Part shown: in pieces, positions 54,906 to 64,000 of the stretch
Numbering within the stretch: the first letter of the stretch is position 1
Layout: every line of letters begins with the position of its first letter
Assembly (NCBI GenBank): GCA_946122785.1
Contig: CAMGYJ010000007.1
Coordinates: 7,890,909 to 7,954,908, forward strand
Reading direction: 5' to 3'
From: Linum tenue
Lineage: Eukaryota > Streptophyta > Magnoliopsida > Malpighiales > Linaceae
Length of the DNA stretch: 64,000 nt
Notes under the pieces: model-generated
What the model was told of the DNA's origin: nothing
What the model saw: the letters and a program-made list of their open reading frames with translations, nothing else
Database searches by the model: none
Position numbers and translations under genes: made by a program

Positions 54906-55962
54906 TGATACGATCCTAGAATCGATTAAATTACATCAAAGATTAATCGTCAAAGAGGCCAAGTCGAATTGGAAAGAAGAAGCTGAAAATTGTCCAAGGG
55001 GTCGTTTGGATGAGGAATTGTAACGGATCAATTTGACACAATTGTCTCATTTTGAGACAACTGTACCAAATTGCCTCGTTTGCCAACAAAAAATTTGGAT
55101 GGATCAATTTGCCTGAGGTATTTTGAATTGATCCGTTTTGAGTCAATTTCAATTACCTGGGGTGGGGGCAGGTAATTCGAATTGACTCGTTTTAATTGCC
55201 TCGTTTATAAAACGAGATAATTGATCAAATTGAATCATTTCTAGATTGATCCATCCAAACGACCCCAAGTAATTTTCATGTTTCAGGAAGCCGACTTTGG
55301 AGGCTCGGTTCTATTAATTGGCTCGATTAAGATTCGTGTTTGATAGCTTGTTTTGAATATAAGAAGTTCATATACACGATGGTATGCTTGGTAGCCAAGA
55401 AGAAGTCCAGAAGGTCATTTTCCAGACGTCCAAAGATGCTATCTGGAAAGGCAAAAATTGCCTGAATTTGGCTAAGGCAAAAAATTGTTTCATGAAGCCT
55501 ACTTTGGAGCTCAATTCGAGGAGAATGGATTTGATTCGAGTCCAAAGGCTTCCACAACATGAAACTAGGTATGTTTGTATACAAAGGGAAGGAATTTGAC
55601 GAAAGATTGGAGTTCTAGAAGGCCTCGAACGAAAGGCACGAAGTTAGTACAAAAACTGTTTTCTGTCAGTTTGCTTGTGCAAAAATGCAATTTACTTGTG
55701 CTTGAAGAAAGAGAGTTTTTGGCCGAGTTTTAGATCCTTTTTAGAGTAGGTTTTTACCTTAATTGTTTCCTTGTTAGTTTAGATTTGTATTAGGTTTTCT
55801 TTGGCTATAAAAGCCTTCAATTTTTCCTTGTAAAGGCAGAGTTGATTGGATTGAATACAAACCGTGTCTTTGAGTTCTTGAGTTGTGTCTCAAGAGTTTA
55901 CCCATTATCATTAGCTTCGAGTGGATTCCTTAGCTAATTATAAGAACCTTGAGAAGCTATTC
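54906..55962 (+). repeat. LTR2, truncated and interrupted by a MITE
   Basis: It matches LTR1 from TGATACGATCCTAGAATCG onward, with a 269-bp insertion at 54998-55266 and a TATA box at 55806-55813. It stops at AAGCTATT, about 170 bases before the end seen in LTR1, where LINE sequence resumes. Confidence 0.85.
54998..55266. mobile_element. MITE inside LTR2
   Basis: The ends are GGGGTCGTTTGGATG and, inverted, the same sequence. It is absent from LTR1, where the surrounding sequence is continuous (TTAAGTAATTTTC). AAG flanks both sides, giving a 3-bp target duplication as in PIF/Harbinger-type insertions. The interior carries repeated CAATTTGA/TCAATTG units in both orientations. Confidence 0.85.
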
Positions 55963-55963
55963 T

Positions 55964-58660
55964 GGTGGAGAATGTCGATGGCTGCTCCGTAGCCCACCTG
56001 CCAACGCAGTCCCTTACTAAGTAGTTTCCTTCCTTCAAGAACACCTTGCTAAGCCCAAGAAGGCCTACTTCCCACTGGCGCATTAAGAAAGGAACAACTA
56101 TGGTGGTATCTAGCCTTATACAGTCGTGCAAGAGTGAAAGAAGGAGCCTGAACGAGTTTCCAAGCTTGTTTCGCAAGCATTGCTATGTTAAACAAGTCAA
56201 AATCCTTGAACCCAAGTCTACCCTGGAATTTTCTAACACAAACCGCCGACCACGAAATCCGGTGAATACCATTATCCTTATCCTCACCCGACCACCAGAA
56301 CTGAGATAATTGGCTACTCAAGCAGCGACAGCTCGTAGTAGGAAGCCTGAAGGAAAGCATAGTATAAACCAGAGTTGCCGAACCAACCGATTTGATCAAA
56401 ACCTCTTTGGCTGCAAGGGAGAGTGCTTTGGACTTTCAGCTACGAATACGACCAACGAGGGCATCTTCCACATACTGGAACGTTAGTACTTTTGATCTTT
56501 GGACTTGTGAAGGCAGTCCAAGGTACTTGTCCAGGGGTTCTATTGTTGTAATCCCCAGCTGCCCAGCAATCATTGAAGCTTCCTTATATGATACATTTGA
56601 GCTGAAGAAGACAGATGACTTGGAAAGGTTCACTTTAGCTCCACTCGCTTGTTCATAAAGGTGGATAAGGTGAAGAAGGGAGCTGCACTCTGAAGAGGAT
56701 GCCCTCAAGAAAAGGTATGAGTCATCCGCAAAGAGGAGATGTGAGATAGTGGGTGCGTGACGATGGATTTCCAAACTGTGAAGTTGATTTGAGGAAAGGG
56801 CGCCGGAGATCATTGCTGAGAAGGCTTCAGTGTAAATTGAAAATAACATGGGAGAGAGTGGATCCCCTTGCCGAATGCCCCTTTGAGGTTGGAAATATCC
56901 ATGCTCGGTTCCATTCAGAATTAGCAAGAAAGAAACCGTAGTCACACAAGCTCTCATCCACTTTATCCACTGTGCATCAAATCCCAGCGCCTCCATAACT
57001 GCAAACAGAAATCCCCATTCGACGCGATCATATTTTTTTTCCATATCTAGTTTGAGAGTCATCCATTTATCCCGACCATGAGTATTGATCTTGAGAAATT
57101 GCATCACCTCATGGGCGATAAGGATGTTGTCCGAGATGTCTCTACCCTTAACAAAAGCATTATATGATTCACTTATAATATCCGGTAAGATCTTGCTAAG
57201 TCAAACAGAAAAGACTTTGGTTAGCACCTTGTAAAATACATGGCACAAACCTGTCGGTCTCATTTGCTTCATGAACTCCGCGTTGGGGACTTTCAGAATC
57301 AATGCCAGTAGAGTGTGATTGAAGTTATGAAGTAACCGCCCAGAATGGAAGAATGAGAGGGCCGCTTTTGTGGCCGAGTCCCCAATTATATTCCAGAAGA
57401 ACTTAAAAAATGCCCCGGTATATCCATCCGAGCTCGGTGCCTAGTGAGGCCTAATGCTAAACACAGCCTGTCTTATCTCATTGGGGCTGAAAGAAGACGG
57501 TTCTGATCATCCGATATCTTCCTGGGAAGTCCTAACGTAGCAAGGAGGAAGTGAGGGGTGTTCCCATTCGAATTAGGTTCTTCATCATAATGTACCCCAC
57601 CCTCCTCATCACAATTAACTTCAATTAGGTTCTGGCGACAGTGCTGGCGTACTTTGGAGTGAAAGAAATTCGTATTAGCATCACCCCCTGAAGCCAATCC
57701 ACTATGGACTTCTGTTTCCAGAAAATTTCTTCATGTCTGTAAGCAATAGTAAGCTGGCTCTCTAGTCAAGTCCCTCTCAGCTTCAATAGCAGCACAGAGC
57801 TCACAGATTTGACGGGCTGAATTCGTAGTGCCCTTTCTTGCCCACTCTACGTATTGGTGTCGGGCATCTTTGAACGCTGAGAACGGCTGGAATTGGTGAG
57901 TTCCTGTATAAACAGCTTGCCAGTGCTGAATAACAATCTCCTGCGCTTCCGCATTGCAGCACCACCGAGGGTCGAAGTGGAACCAAGGCTTACCCTTACT
58001 AGCTCCCGGAACAAATTGCAGCAGCAACTTCTGATGGTATGACCCCAAATCGGTTAGATGATTAACCTGCATAGAGGGCCAAACACCAATCAACGCATCA
58101 TTAGCTAACCCGCGATCAAGTCTTTCCAAGATATGTGAATTAAACCCTGCCGGTTAGACCAAGTAAAAGGAGAGCCCTTAAATCCTAAATCCGCAAGTCC
58201 AGTAGAATCAAGAAAGGAATGAAAATGGTCCATGGCAGCGAAGGAAGGAAGGCGACCTCCCTATTTCTCAGAGGCAAACAAGATACAATTAATATCACTA
58301 ATGACAACTATGGGAGAGACATGTGACAATACTAAGGAGATAATTTCATTGAATTGTTCAACTCTAAACTGTACATCATAATGAAGATGAACAAAGATAA
58401 CCTTAATTACCCCCCCAAACCACATGCTGACATTCAACAAATAGGTAGTAATAAGACTCCCCTAGAACCCGCCACCTAACATTGGTAGAGCACGCTACAG
58501 CTAAATCACATGCCCTTCCTACTGTAGAAAAACAATGAACAAAAGGATAACCTAGACGCATCAACTTGTTATTTACAAAATCATAATCTCACTTGGTTTC
58601 ACTAACGAAGAGGACGGATAGGGAGAACCACCCAATGACTCCGATCAGCGAGGGAATTGT
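55964..58660 (-). pseudogene. LINE ORF2: endonuclease end and reverse transcriptase (degenerate)
   Basis: On the minus strand, 58190-57731 encodes the end of the endonuclease and the linker (DLGFKGSPFTWSNRQG, MERLDRGLAND). 57697-57473 has GGDANTNFFHSKVRQ. The RT lies at 57107-56436 with TLKLDMEKKYDRVEW, GIRQGDPLSPMLF, FADDS and KYLGLPSQ. 56399-56049 continues with QLSQFWWSG, LGFKDFDLFNIAMLAKQAW. 56030-55964 ends at GLRWQVGYG. Several frame changes and stops are present. In one the first Asp-adjacent residue of the motif A region is changed (MEKKYDR for the usual M.KAYDR). Confidence 0.85.
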
Positions 58661-58679
58661 AAGGGGAGAGCCCAGTCCC

Positions 58680-59880
58680 CTACAATTTCACGCCAAAATG
58701 CTCATTTGGGGGAATGGTCCCAGTTCTGGCTGGTACCCACCACAATGCTTGAGAGTTCTCCTCTGAATCCATATCCATGCCATCCGTACGAGGGCGCTTT
58801 GAGATCGGGGAAACCTGTTGCAGATTATGTGGGTGTTCCCTCGCCCTTGAATTGTTCGCAAAACTGAGCATGCCCCAGCTGGAGAGGTTGCTGCTGGACT
58901 GCTGAACCACCTCCCCCTGTCGAACCCAGGTGAAGAGTTTCTTACGCATCAGGGTCTTCTCGTTGACCTTGGGACCCTTAACTTGAACCAGGGCGTGCCA
59001 CCCGTAGAATGGAGTAGCACCAGATAGCTCTTCACGGCGAGGACAAGACTGGCCTGCATGCCCCAGAATGCCACAGAGAAAGCAAAATTGTGGCAGGCGT
59101 TCGTACTTCACCACCGCTTCAAAATCCCTACGTCCAACAGTTTTGTGGGAAACAGGCACCGAGATTGGCAGGGGGAAGCGATTGTCAATCCCCACTTCAG
59201 CCCGGAGATACACAACACCAGATTGAGGGATACAATGCAACGAGGGAGAGGAGGTTCAACCAATCGCTTGACCCAAAAGAATGGCCATCTTCTTCATGCA
59301 ACACTCAATTGGGACATCCCGGAAGTGAAGACCTAGCGGGACATGCCAGAATGGCTCCGAAACCGCTGGTGTAACTGTCACCCAGGGAACGAGATTACCC
59401 AGGAACTTTGGGAGGAACCAGGAATATAATTTCCTGATCCGATTGCGATCCGCCACACTTGGGAAGACAAATTGCAGCAGATCATCAGCCAACGGGCTAA
59501 TTAACAGCGCATCGTGGCACCTCCAGAGATGCCCCAACGTGTGTTGGAGGCTGGGAATCGGGGGGATATCGCCGATTACTCGGCCCAGGAGGGAAAGATC
59601 CCTTCGGAGAGCACCAACAACCATATCCTCGTTGCCAAAAACTACCTTGTTGACGACAGTCATGGAGGGAACTGTTGATCGATTCGGCAACCGAAAAGGT
59701 AGTTTCGAAGGGGAAGAGAAGGCGTACCAAGGCGCAGGCGATATACATCGATGAACCCAAATTAGGACTTTAAATAGTCCCATCGGACGAGGCCATTTTC
59801 GGTGCCGCACCTGGGCGGAGTGGCCGGTTACGGCGAGTCGCAACGAGGCAATTTTTCCGATCCCACTCTCCACGATTGAG
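58680..59880 (-). pseudogene. LINE ORF1: DUF4283-type domain and CCHC zinc knuckle
   Basis: 59873-59256 matches the DUF4283 type found in plant LINE ORF1 (LLISPLADDLLQFVFPS, RNRIRKLYSWFL, EPFWHVPLGLHFRDVPIECC). It is in frame with 59240-58680, separated by one TGA at 59256-59258. The second part has RAEVGIDNRFPLPI and the CCHC zinc knuckle CFLCGILGHAGQSC (59084-59043). The ORF1 protein binds RNA as a chaperone in LINE particles. The start codon is not clear; the first ATG upstream is in another frame. Confidence 0.85.
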
Positions 59881-59956
59881 AGAACATGGGGGGTTTCTTT
59901 TCTTTCCCTACCAACAGGTTAGTTGTTTAAATCAAACTTTACGGTTTGAAGTATTC

Positions 59957-60980
59957 ACATTGAAAATGTTCGATAAGTGTTGTGATTATTCTTAACAATT
60001 GTTACAAATATTTTCACTGAACACATTTGTGGATACTATTAGGGGCAGACCTAAGTGAGAAAATGGGTTGGCAATTGAAAAACGTTAAATAAAAATTTTG
60101 GACTAATTTTTTGTGTGAAATTTTATTTTGGTGATAGTAGTATTTGAATTCAAGATTATTTGACAATATTTAGAAATTTTGGTTTATAGTTCAATACCCT
60201 TGATGAAATTTATGGGTCGCCACTGAATATTATTTTTTTGGTAGAAAACCGCTGAATATTATTAATAGTTATCGTCAATACTTATGTTGTGGTGTATGAA
60301 TATATTGCTTGTTTGACAAGAGAGTTCAACAATGTCGCTTTTAGGTCTGGCAATACAAGTATGTAGATTGTTTAAGTGGCGACAAGGGACGACATTTCAT
60401 CAACTCAACCACTATGTCACAAAAAAATCCAGCTATATTGGTATTTTTTTTATTTGCGATAATACTAGGTTGTTTGCTTGATGGATATGGTGATGGATGA
60501 TGATTGATCTAGATCTATCATGAACCTTGTCAAATCTCCATTGCGTGCTTCATGTATTTAGAGGCAACAAATCAGTGGGTCCCACGAACTTGAAATTTAA
60601 CCTCACTATGTAGAAATTGATAATGAATTTTGAAGTCCATCATTTATGACAACCTACTCCTCCTGTTACCTTTCTCTTCTCATACCAATGACTATGAGGG
60701 CAATAATGATTTTTTTTCACTTCATACACACAAATCTAACTAATACAATCCGTAACGAAATCTATGAAGCAAACACGAGTATTTGTCAAGTCCATAATGA
60801 ACCCAAAACTATCATATATCCATAGTTTTACCAAATCCAAATTTTACCAAAACCTATAAACAACGCGTAAAGTGTAGGATATTGCTATATTCGTAAAGTG
60901 TAAGATATTGCTATATTAGGTTTTAAAAAATGTTTATTGTTGGAAAAAATCTTGAATGAGCAAGGTTAAAACGGCAAAAA
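59957..60980. other. AT-rich intergenic DNA
   Basis: No gene is seen. A short direct repeat (TAAAGTGTA(G/A)GATATTGCTATATT, about 60866-60924) is the only local structure. Confidence 0.6.
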
Positions 60981-61373
60981 ACAGATGAATAAAATCAACG
61001 AAACCCCAAACTACGCGCGCCCTTGGAGCGTGACTTGTCTTACTGCGGTCTATATTTTTACGCTGTTTAGCAATTTCCTCACTCCCTTCACGAGTTCAGT
61101 CTTCCCCTTGTTGTTTACGCAGTCACAGTACTTGCTTCCCTCCAGGAAGCAAATTGCTCATTGCTCACCCCTACCCATCTCAATCCAGCTACTGACTCTG
61201 GTCGCATATCCAGTCAGTCAGAATCTTGCAGTTGTCTTCCTGAAAGGTCGAACCCTAATCCCTCTTCTCTTTTTCCCTTTCTTTTTTTCCCCACCCTTTT
61301 CTAACCGTAGAGGTTCGACTGTTCATTTCTACCGATTTGGTCTCCTGCATGTTCGCAGTCGGGTCATTATCGA

Positions 61374-61895
61374 GTGAGTTTGCGATAGTTCTAGGGTTTT
61401 ATGGTCCAATTCATCCGAGCTTGCGATCTGTTTGTATCTCTGGAAAATTCACTTGGTTGAAAGGGTACTCGTCCTTGGCCCGAGTGCCAGTTGGCTTAAC
61501 TGGGAACTAGCGGGAGGCAGGCTAGTTTGTGTTCATAAACTTCAACTTTCCTTCAATTCGTTTAAGGTCGTTCTGCTTAGAGTGGTTTGTTAAGCGCTGT
61601 CCTGGCTCTAAATTGGCTGGGTCTCCCTGGTCTCTTCCATGCATTTGTTGCATTTGCCTCTAGTTTCTTTGGGCGAGTTGGATGGTACCCTTTTGTTTGT
61701 GGATGAGAACCATGGTGCTTTATTCATTAAATGCTTTGAGTCTTTGTCTAACCCCAAGATCTACACAGCACTCAACTTCATTCTCGTCCGACCTTTGTAC
61801 TCTGGTGCTGTTTGCTTTACTATGACTATGCGTTTTGAATGGATTCTCTCTAGAGAAGTTTCGGTGCTTACTTGTGAGTACTTTCTCGGTTTCAG
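61374..61895 (+). other. Predicted 5'UTR intron of the FDM-like gene
   Basis: A GTGAGT donor at 61374 and a TTTCAG acceptor ending at 61895 frame an intron in the leader, 32 bases upstream of the ATG at 61928. The upstream leader exon would be roughly 61250-61373. Confidence 0.5.
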
Positions 61896-61927
61896 GTTCC
61901 ACTTTGACAAATTGAAGTTAAGAGGAG

Positions 61928-64000
61928 ATGGAGAACGACTCAGACAGCAGTACGGATATAAGTGACACAGAAATGGATGAGTACAAAGATAAAATTTATG
62001 AAGAAATCAAGGAAGGGAAGCATAAGGTGCAGAACCCAGATGAAACTTTTGCTTGCCCATATTGCCCAAAGAAGAGAAAGCAAGGCTACCTTTACAATGA
62101 AATTCTGCAACATGCTTCTGGGGTGGGCAAGAGTACTGGTAAGAGAACATGCAAGGAGAAAGCAAATCACCTAGCTCTGGCTCAGTTCCTGGAGAAGGAT
62201 GTAACTGGGGCATCATCATCCAAATCGGTCCAGAATGGTGCTGATCCTTTAAATGGTTGCAACCGCAATGAGGCGTTTGTGTGGCCTTGGATTGGAGTTG
62301 TTGTTAATATTCCTACCAGCAGGGCACCGAATGGGAAATGTGTAGGAGCTAGTGGATCAAAGTTTAGGAATGAGTTAATTACTAGAGGGTTTAACCCAAC
62401 TAGAGTTCGTCCTCTGTGGAATTATCATGGTCATTCGGGGACAGCCATTGTGGAGTTCAACAGAGACTGGCCTGGTTTGCACAATGCTCTTTCGTTCGAA
62501 AAGGCTTACGAGGCTGACAATCACGGAAAGAAGGATTGGCTTGCTGAAAATGAGAACAAGTCAGGTGTTTATTGTTGGGTTGCTCGCGCTGACGACTACA
62601 ATGCTACCAACATTGTTGGAGAAAATTTGAGGAAGATTGCGGATCTTAAGACCATTTCTGATATCATGGATGAAGAAGCCAGGAAGCAGAATAGTCTGGT
62701 GTCCAATCTGACAAATTTAATTGAGATTAAAAATAAACAGGTGGAGGAGATGGCTGAGAAATGCAAGGAGGCGTCAGCTTCTCTCCAGAACGTGATGGAA
62801 AAGAAAGAAAGACTTTTGCAAGCTTACAATGAAGGTGTTCTCATTAGAATGCTCTGTGTATTTCTTTTGCATTGCATTGTTAGACATCTACAGTTCATAT
62901 TTTAGTTGCTCTGCTCATGATGTTCTCTTTATTTACTTTCTGTTGCGATTCTAGAAATACGGAAAATCCAAGCAAGTGCGCGTGATCACTACCAGAGGAT
63001 ATTTAATGACCATGAAAAGTTGAAGTCTCAAGTGGAAACCCAGAAGAAGGAGCTTGAGATGCGTCAGTCACAATTGGAAGAGCGAGAAGCTAAAAATGAA
63101 ATTGATAGAAAAACACTTCTAGAAGAGATGGAAAAGGTAATGTAGATAGTTCTGATCATACTTGTTCATGTTATGCTGGCTAGGTAAGGTCACCCGTCCT
63201 CTACTTTTGTGTTGTCAGCATGTCCACACACTTCCATGGATAATAACAGCAGACACTGGGTATGCCTACTCTTTGCTTCAAAGAGCTGAAAGCTAACCAG
63301 AATTTAAGACGCAGGACACTTTTTTGCGACTGAATATTTGGCTTCATTAAGTGTCTCACTTCTAGATTCCTAGTTCGGTGGAATGTGATTATATATAGAT
63401 GACTATATATTGGATGAAAAATTTCCATATGTATAGAAGTAATTTGTTATAACTTTAGAGGCACAACTTAGAGCTTCATGAATCTTATGTATGTATGTAT
63501 GTATGTATGTACCTTTGTACTTGAGCATGGTACTTTTCGCCATGAGCACTGACTTTTCTTCCCTTTGCTTGTCAGAATGCAACTAAAAATAGTTCACTTC
63601 AGTTAGCCTCCTTAGAGCAACAGAAGGCAGATGAGGATGTAATGAAATTGGCTGAAGATCAGAAGGTAAGCCCTTTTTATTTCCCCAGTCCTTTCCTATT
63701 CACCAGGCAGAAAGCGTAGAAACTAAAACTTTGGTTTTGGCTGTCTTGTTTTAGAGGGAAAAAGAAAAGCTTCACAATAGAATCCTCCAACTGGAAAAAC
63801 AACTGGATGTGAAACAGACACTAGAGTTAGAAATAGAGCAACTCAGAGGCACTTTGAATGTGATGAAGCACATGGGAGATGATGGTGATGCTGAAATTTT
63901 GAAGAAAGTGGAAGCCATTATGAAAGATCTGAAAGAGAAGGAGGATGATCTTGACAATGTAGAATCACTGAACCAGACTCTCATTGTCAAGGAGCGCAAG
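61928..64000 (+). CDS. FACTOR OF DNA METHYLATION / IDN2-like protein (XS domain), 3' end off window
   Basis: Exons 61928-62834, 62955-63136, 63576-63665 and 63755 onward give 475 codons in phase up to the window edge. After an acidic N-terminus (DSDSSTDISDTEMDEY) there is a zf-XS finger (FACPYCPKKRKQGYLYNEIL, then QHASGVG), and the XS domain (FVWPWIGVVVNIPTS, FNPTRVRPLWNYHGHSG, FEKAYEADNHGKKDW). From about residue 240 a long coiled coil follows (MDEEARKQNSLVSNL, EKKERLLQAYNEG, REKEKLHNRILQLEKQL). The XH domain expected at the C-terminus lies beyond the window. In Arabidopsis IDN2 and FDM1-5 proteins bind double-stranded RNA and act in RNA-directed DNA methylation. Which member this is cannot be told without the rest. 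Confidence 0.93.
63486..63511 (+). repeat. (TATG)n microsatellite in an FDM-like intron
   Basis: Six to seven TATG tetranucleotides lie in the intron 63137-63575. It is a likely length polymorphism. Confidence 0.9.

Larger units (their letters stand above)
52368..55962 (+). mobile_element. Small non-autonomous LTR retrotransposon inserted in the LINE
   Basis: LTR1 is 52368-53245 (TG...CA) and LTR2 starts at 54906 and is cut at about 55962. A PBS for initiator tRNA-Met (53248-53260) and a G-rich polypurine tract (54890-54903) are in the proper places, so the element reads on the plus strand. The internal part is only about 1.66 kb. It has a degenerate retroviral-type protease and two frames of unknown nature, and no RT, RNase H or integrase. 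Mobilisation must have depended on another element. Confidence 0.85.
51704..59940 (-). mobile_element. L1-type LINE split by an LTR retrotransposon
   Basis: ACGGTTTGATGTATTC (51688-51703) and ACGGTTTGAAGTATTC (59941-59956) flank the whole unit as a 16-bp duplication with one mismatch. A T run at 51704-51710 is the poly(A) side. On the minus strand ORF1 lies at 59880-58680 and ORF2 at about 58640-55964 and 52367-51861. The part 52368-55962 is a later LTR element. The ORF2 zinc-binding linker between RT and RNase H is missing, so some LINE sequence was lost at the junction near 55962. Confidence 0.85.

Noticed and set aside
1..64000. CRISPR arrays, operons, bacterial promoters or phage genes
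   Set aside because: None is present. Repeats are transposon ends or microsatellites, and all genes have plant-type introns.

Overview
The window is nuclear DNA of a flowering plant. The evidence is a set of intron-rich genes of plant families (SCL30/SCL33-type SR protein, PLATZ, C2 elicitor-responsive type, AP-3 beta, FDM/IDN2-type), GT-AG introns with T-rich acceptors, and many plant-type transposable elements: a Tat-lineage Ty3/gypsy element, L1 LINEs, hAT-like and long-TIR elements, and a Helitron-like end. The species is not identifiable from the sequence, and monocot versus dicot is not claimed. One assembly gap of ten N lies at 14644-14653.

Layout. 1-10155 is a large minus-strand Tat-lineage Ty3/gypsy retrotransposon. 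It has gag, protease, RT, two RNase H modules and integrase, plus one LTR at 9545-10155; the other LTR lies off the left edge. The element carries an antisense, spliced gene on the plus strand (658-3439) with its own TATA box. 10156-16280 is AT-rich intergenic DNA with a 367-bp inverted-repeat element, a hAT-like element, a LINE 3' fragment and MITE copy A. 16964-19519 is an SCL30/SCL33-like splicing factor gene (8 exons including a 5'UTR exon, 306 aa). 21095-22052 is a PLATZ gene (243 aa). 25135-28660 is a cluster of DNA transposons: a hAT-like element with a perfect 8-bp TSD, a Pack-MULE-like element holding a kinase catalytic-loop fragment, MITE copy B, and a palindromic element inside a TA microsatellite. 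28660-30490 holds two LINE 3' fragments. 33179-33210 looks like a Helitron 3' terminus. 33576-34880 is a small C2-domain gene. 35311-35383 is tRNA-Lys(UUU). 36510-43088 is the complete minus-strand gene for the AP-3 complex beta subunit (11 exons, 1104 aa). 43792-48094 is an L1 LINE bounded by a 10-bp TSD. 50474-51234 is a long-TIR element. 51704-59940 is a second L1 LINE (minus strand, 15 of 16 TSD bases matching) into which a short LTR retrotransposon (52368-55962) has inserted; that LTR element carries a MITE inside its second LTR. 61928-64000 is the 5' part of an FDM/IDN2-like gene of RNA-directed DNA methylation, running off the right edge.

The host genes do not form an operon-like unit. 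They are separate housekeeping or regulatory loci (splicing, zinc-dependent DNA binding, Ca2+/lipid binding, vacuolar trafficking, RNA-directed DNA methylation) embedded in nested transposons. All splice structures given here were derived by reading consensus junctions and checking that exon phases add up. They are predictions, not transcript evidence.
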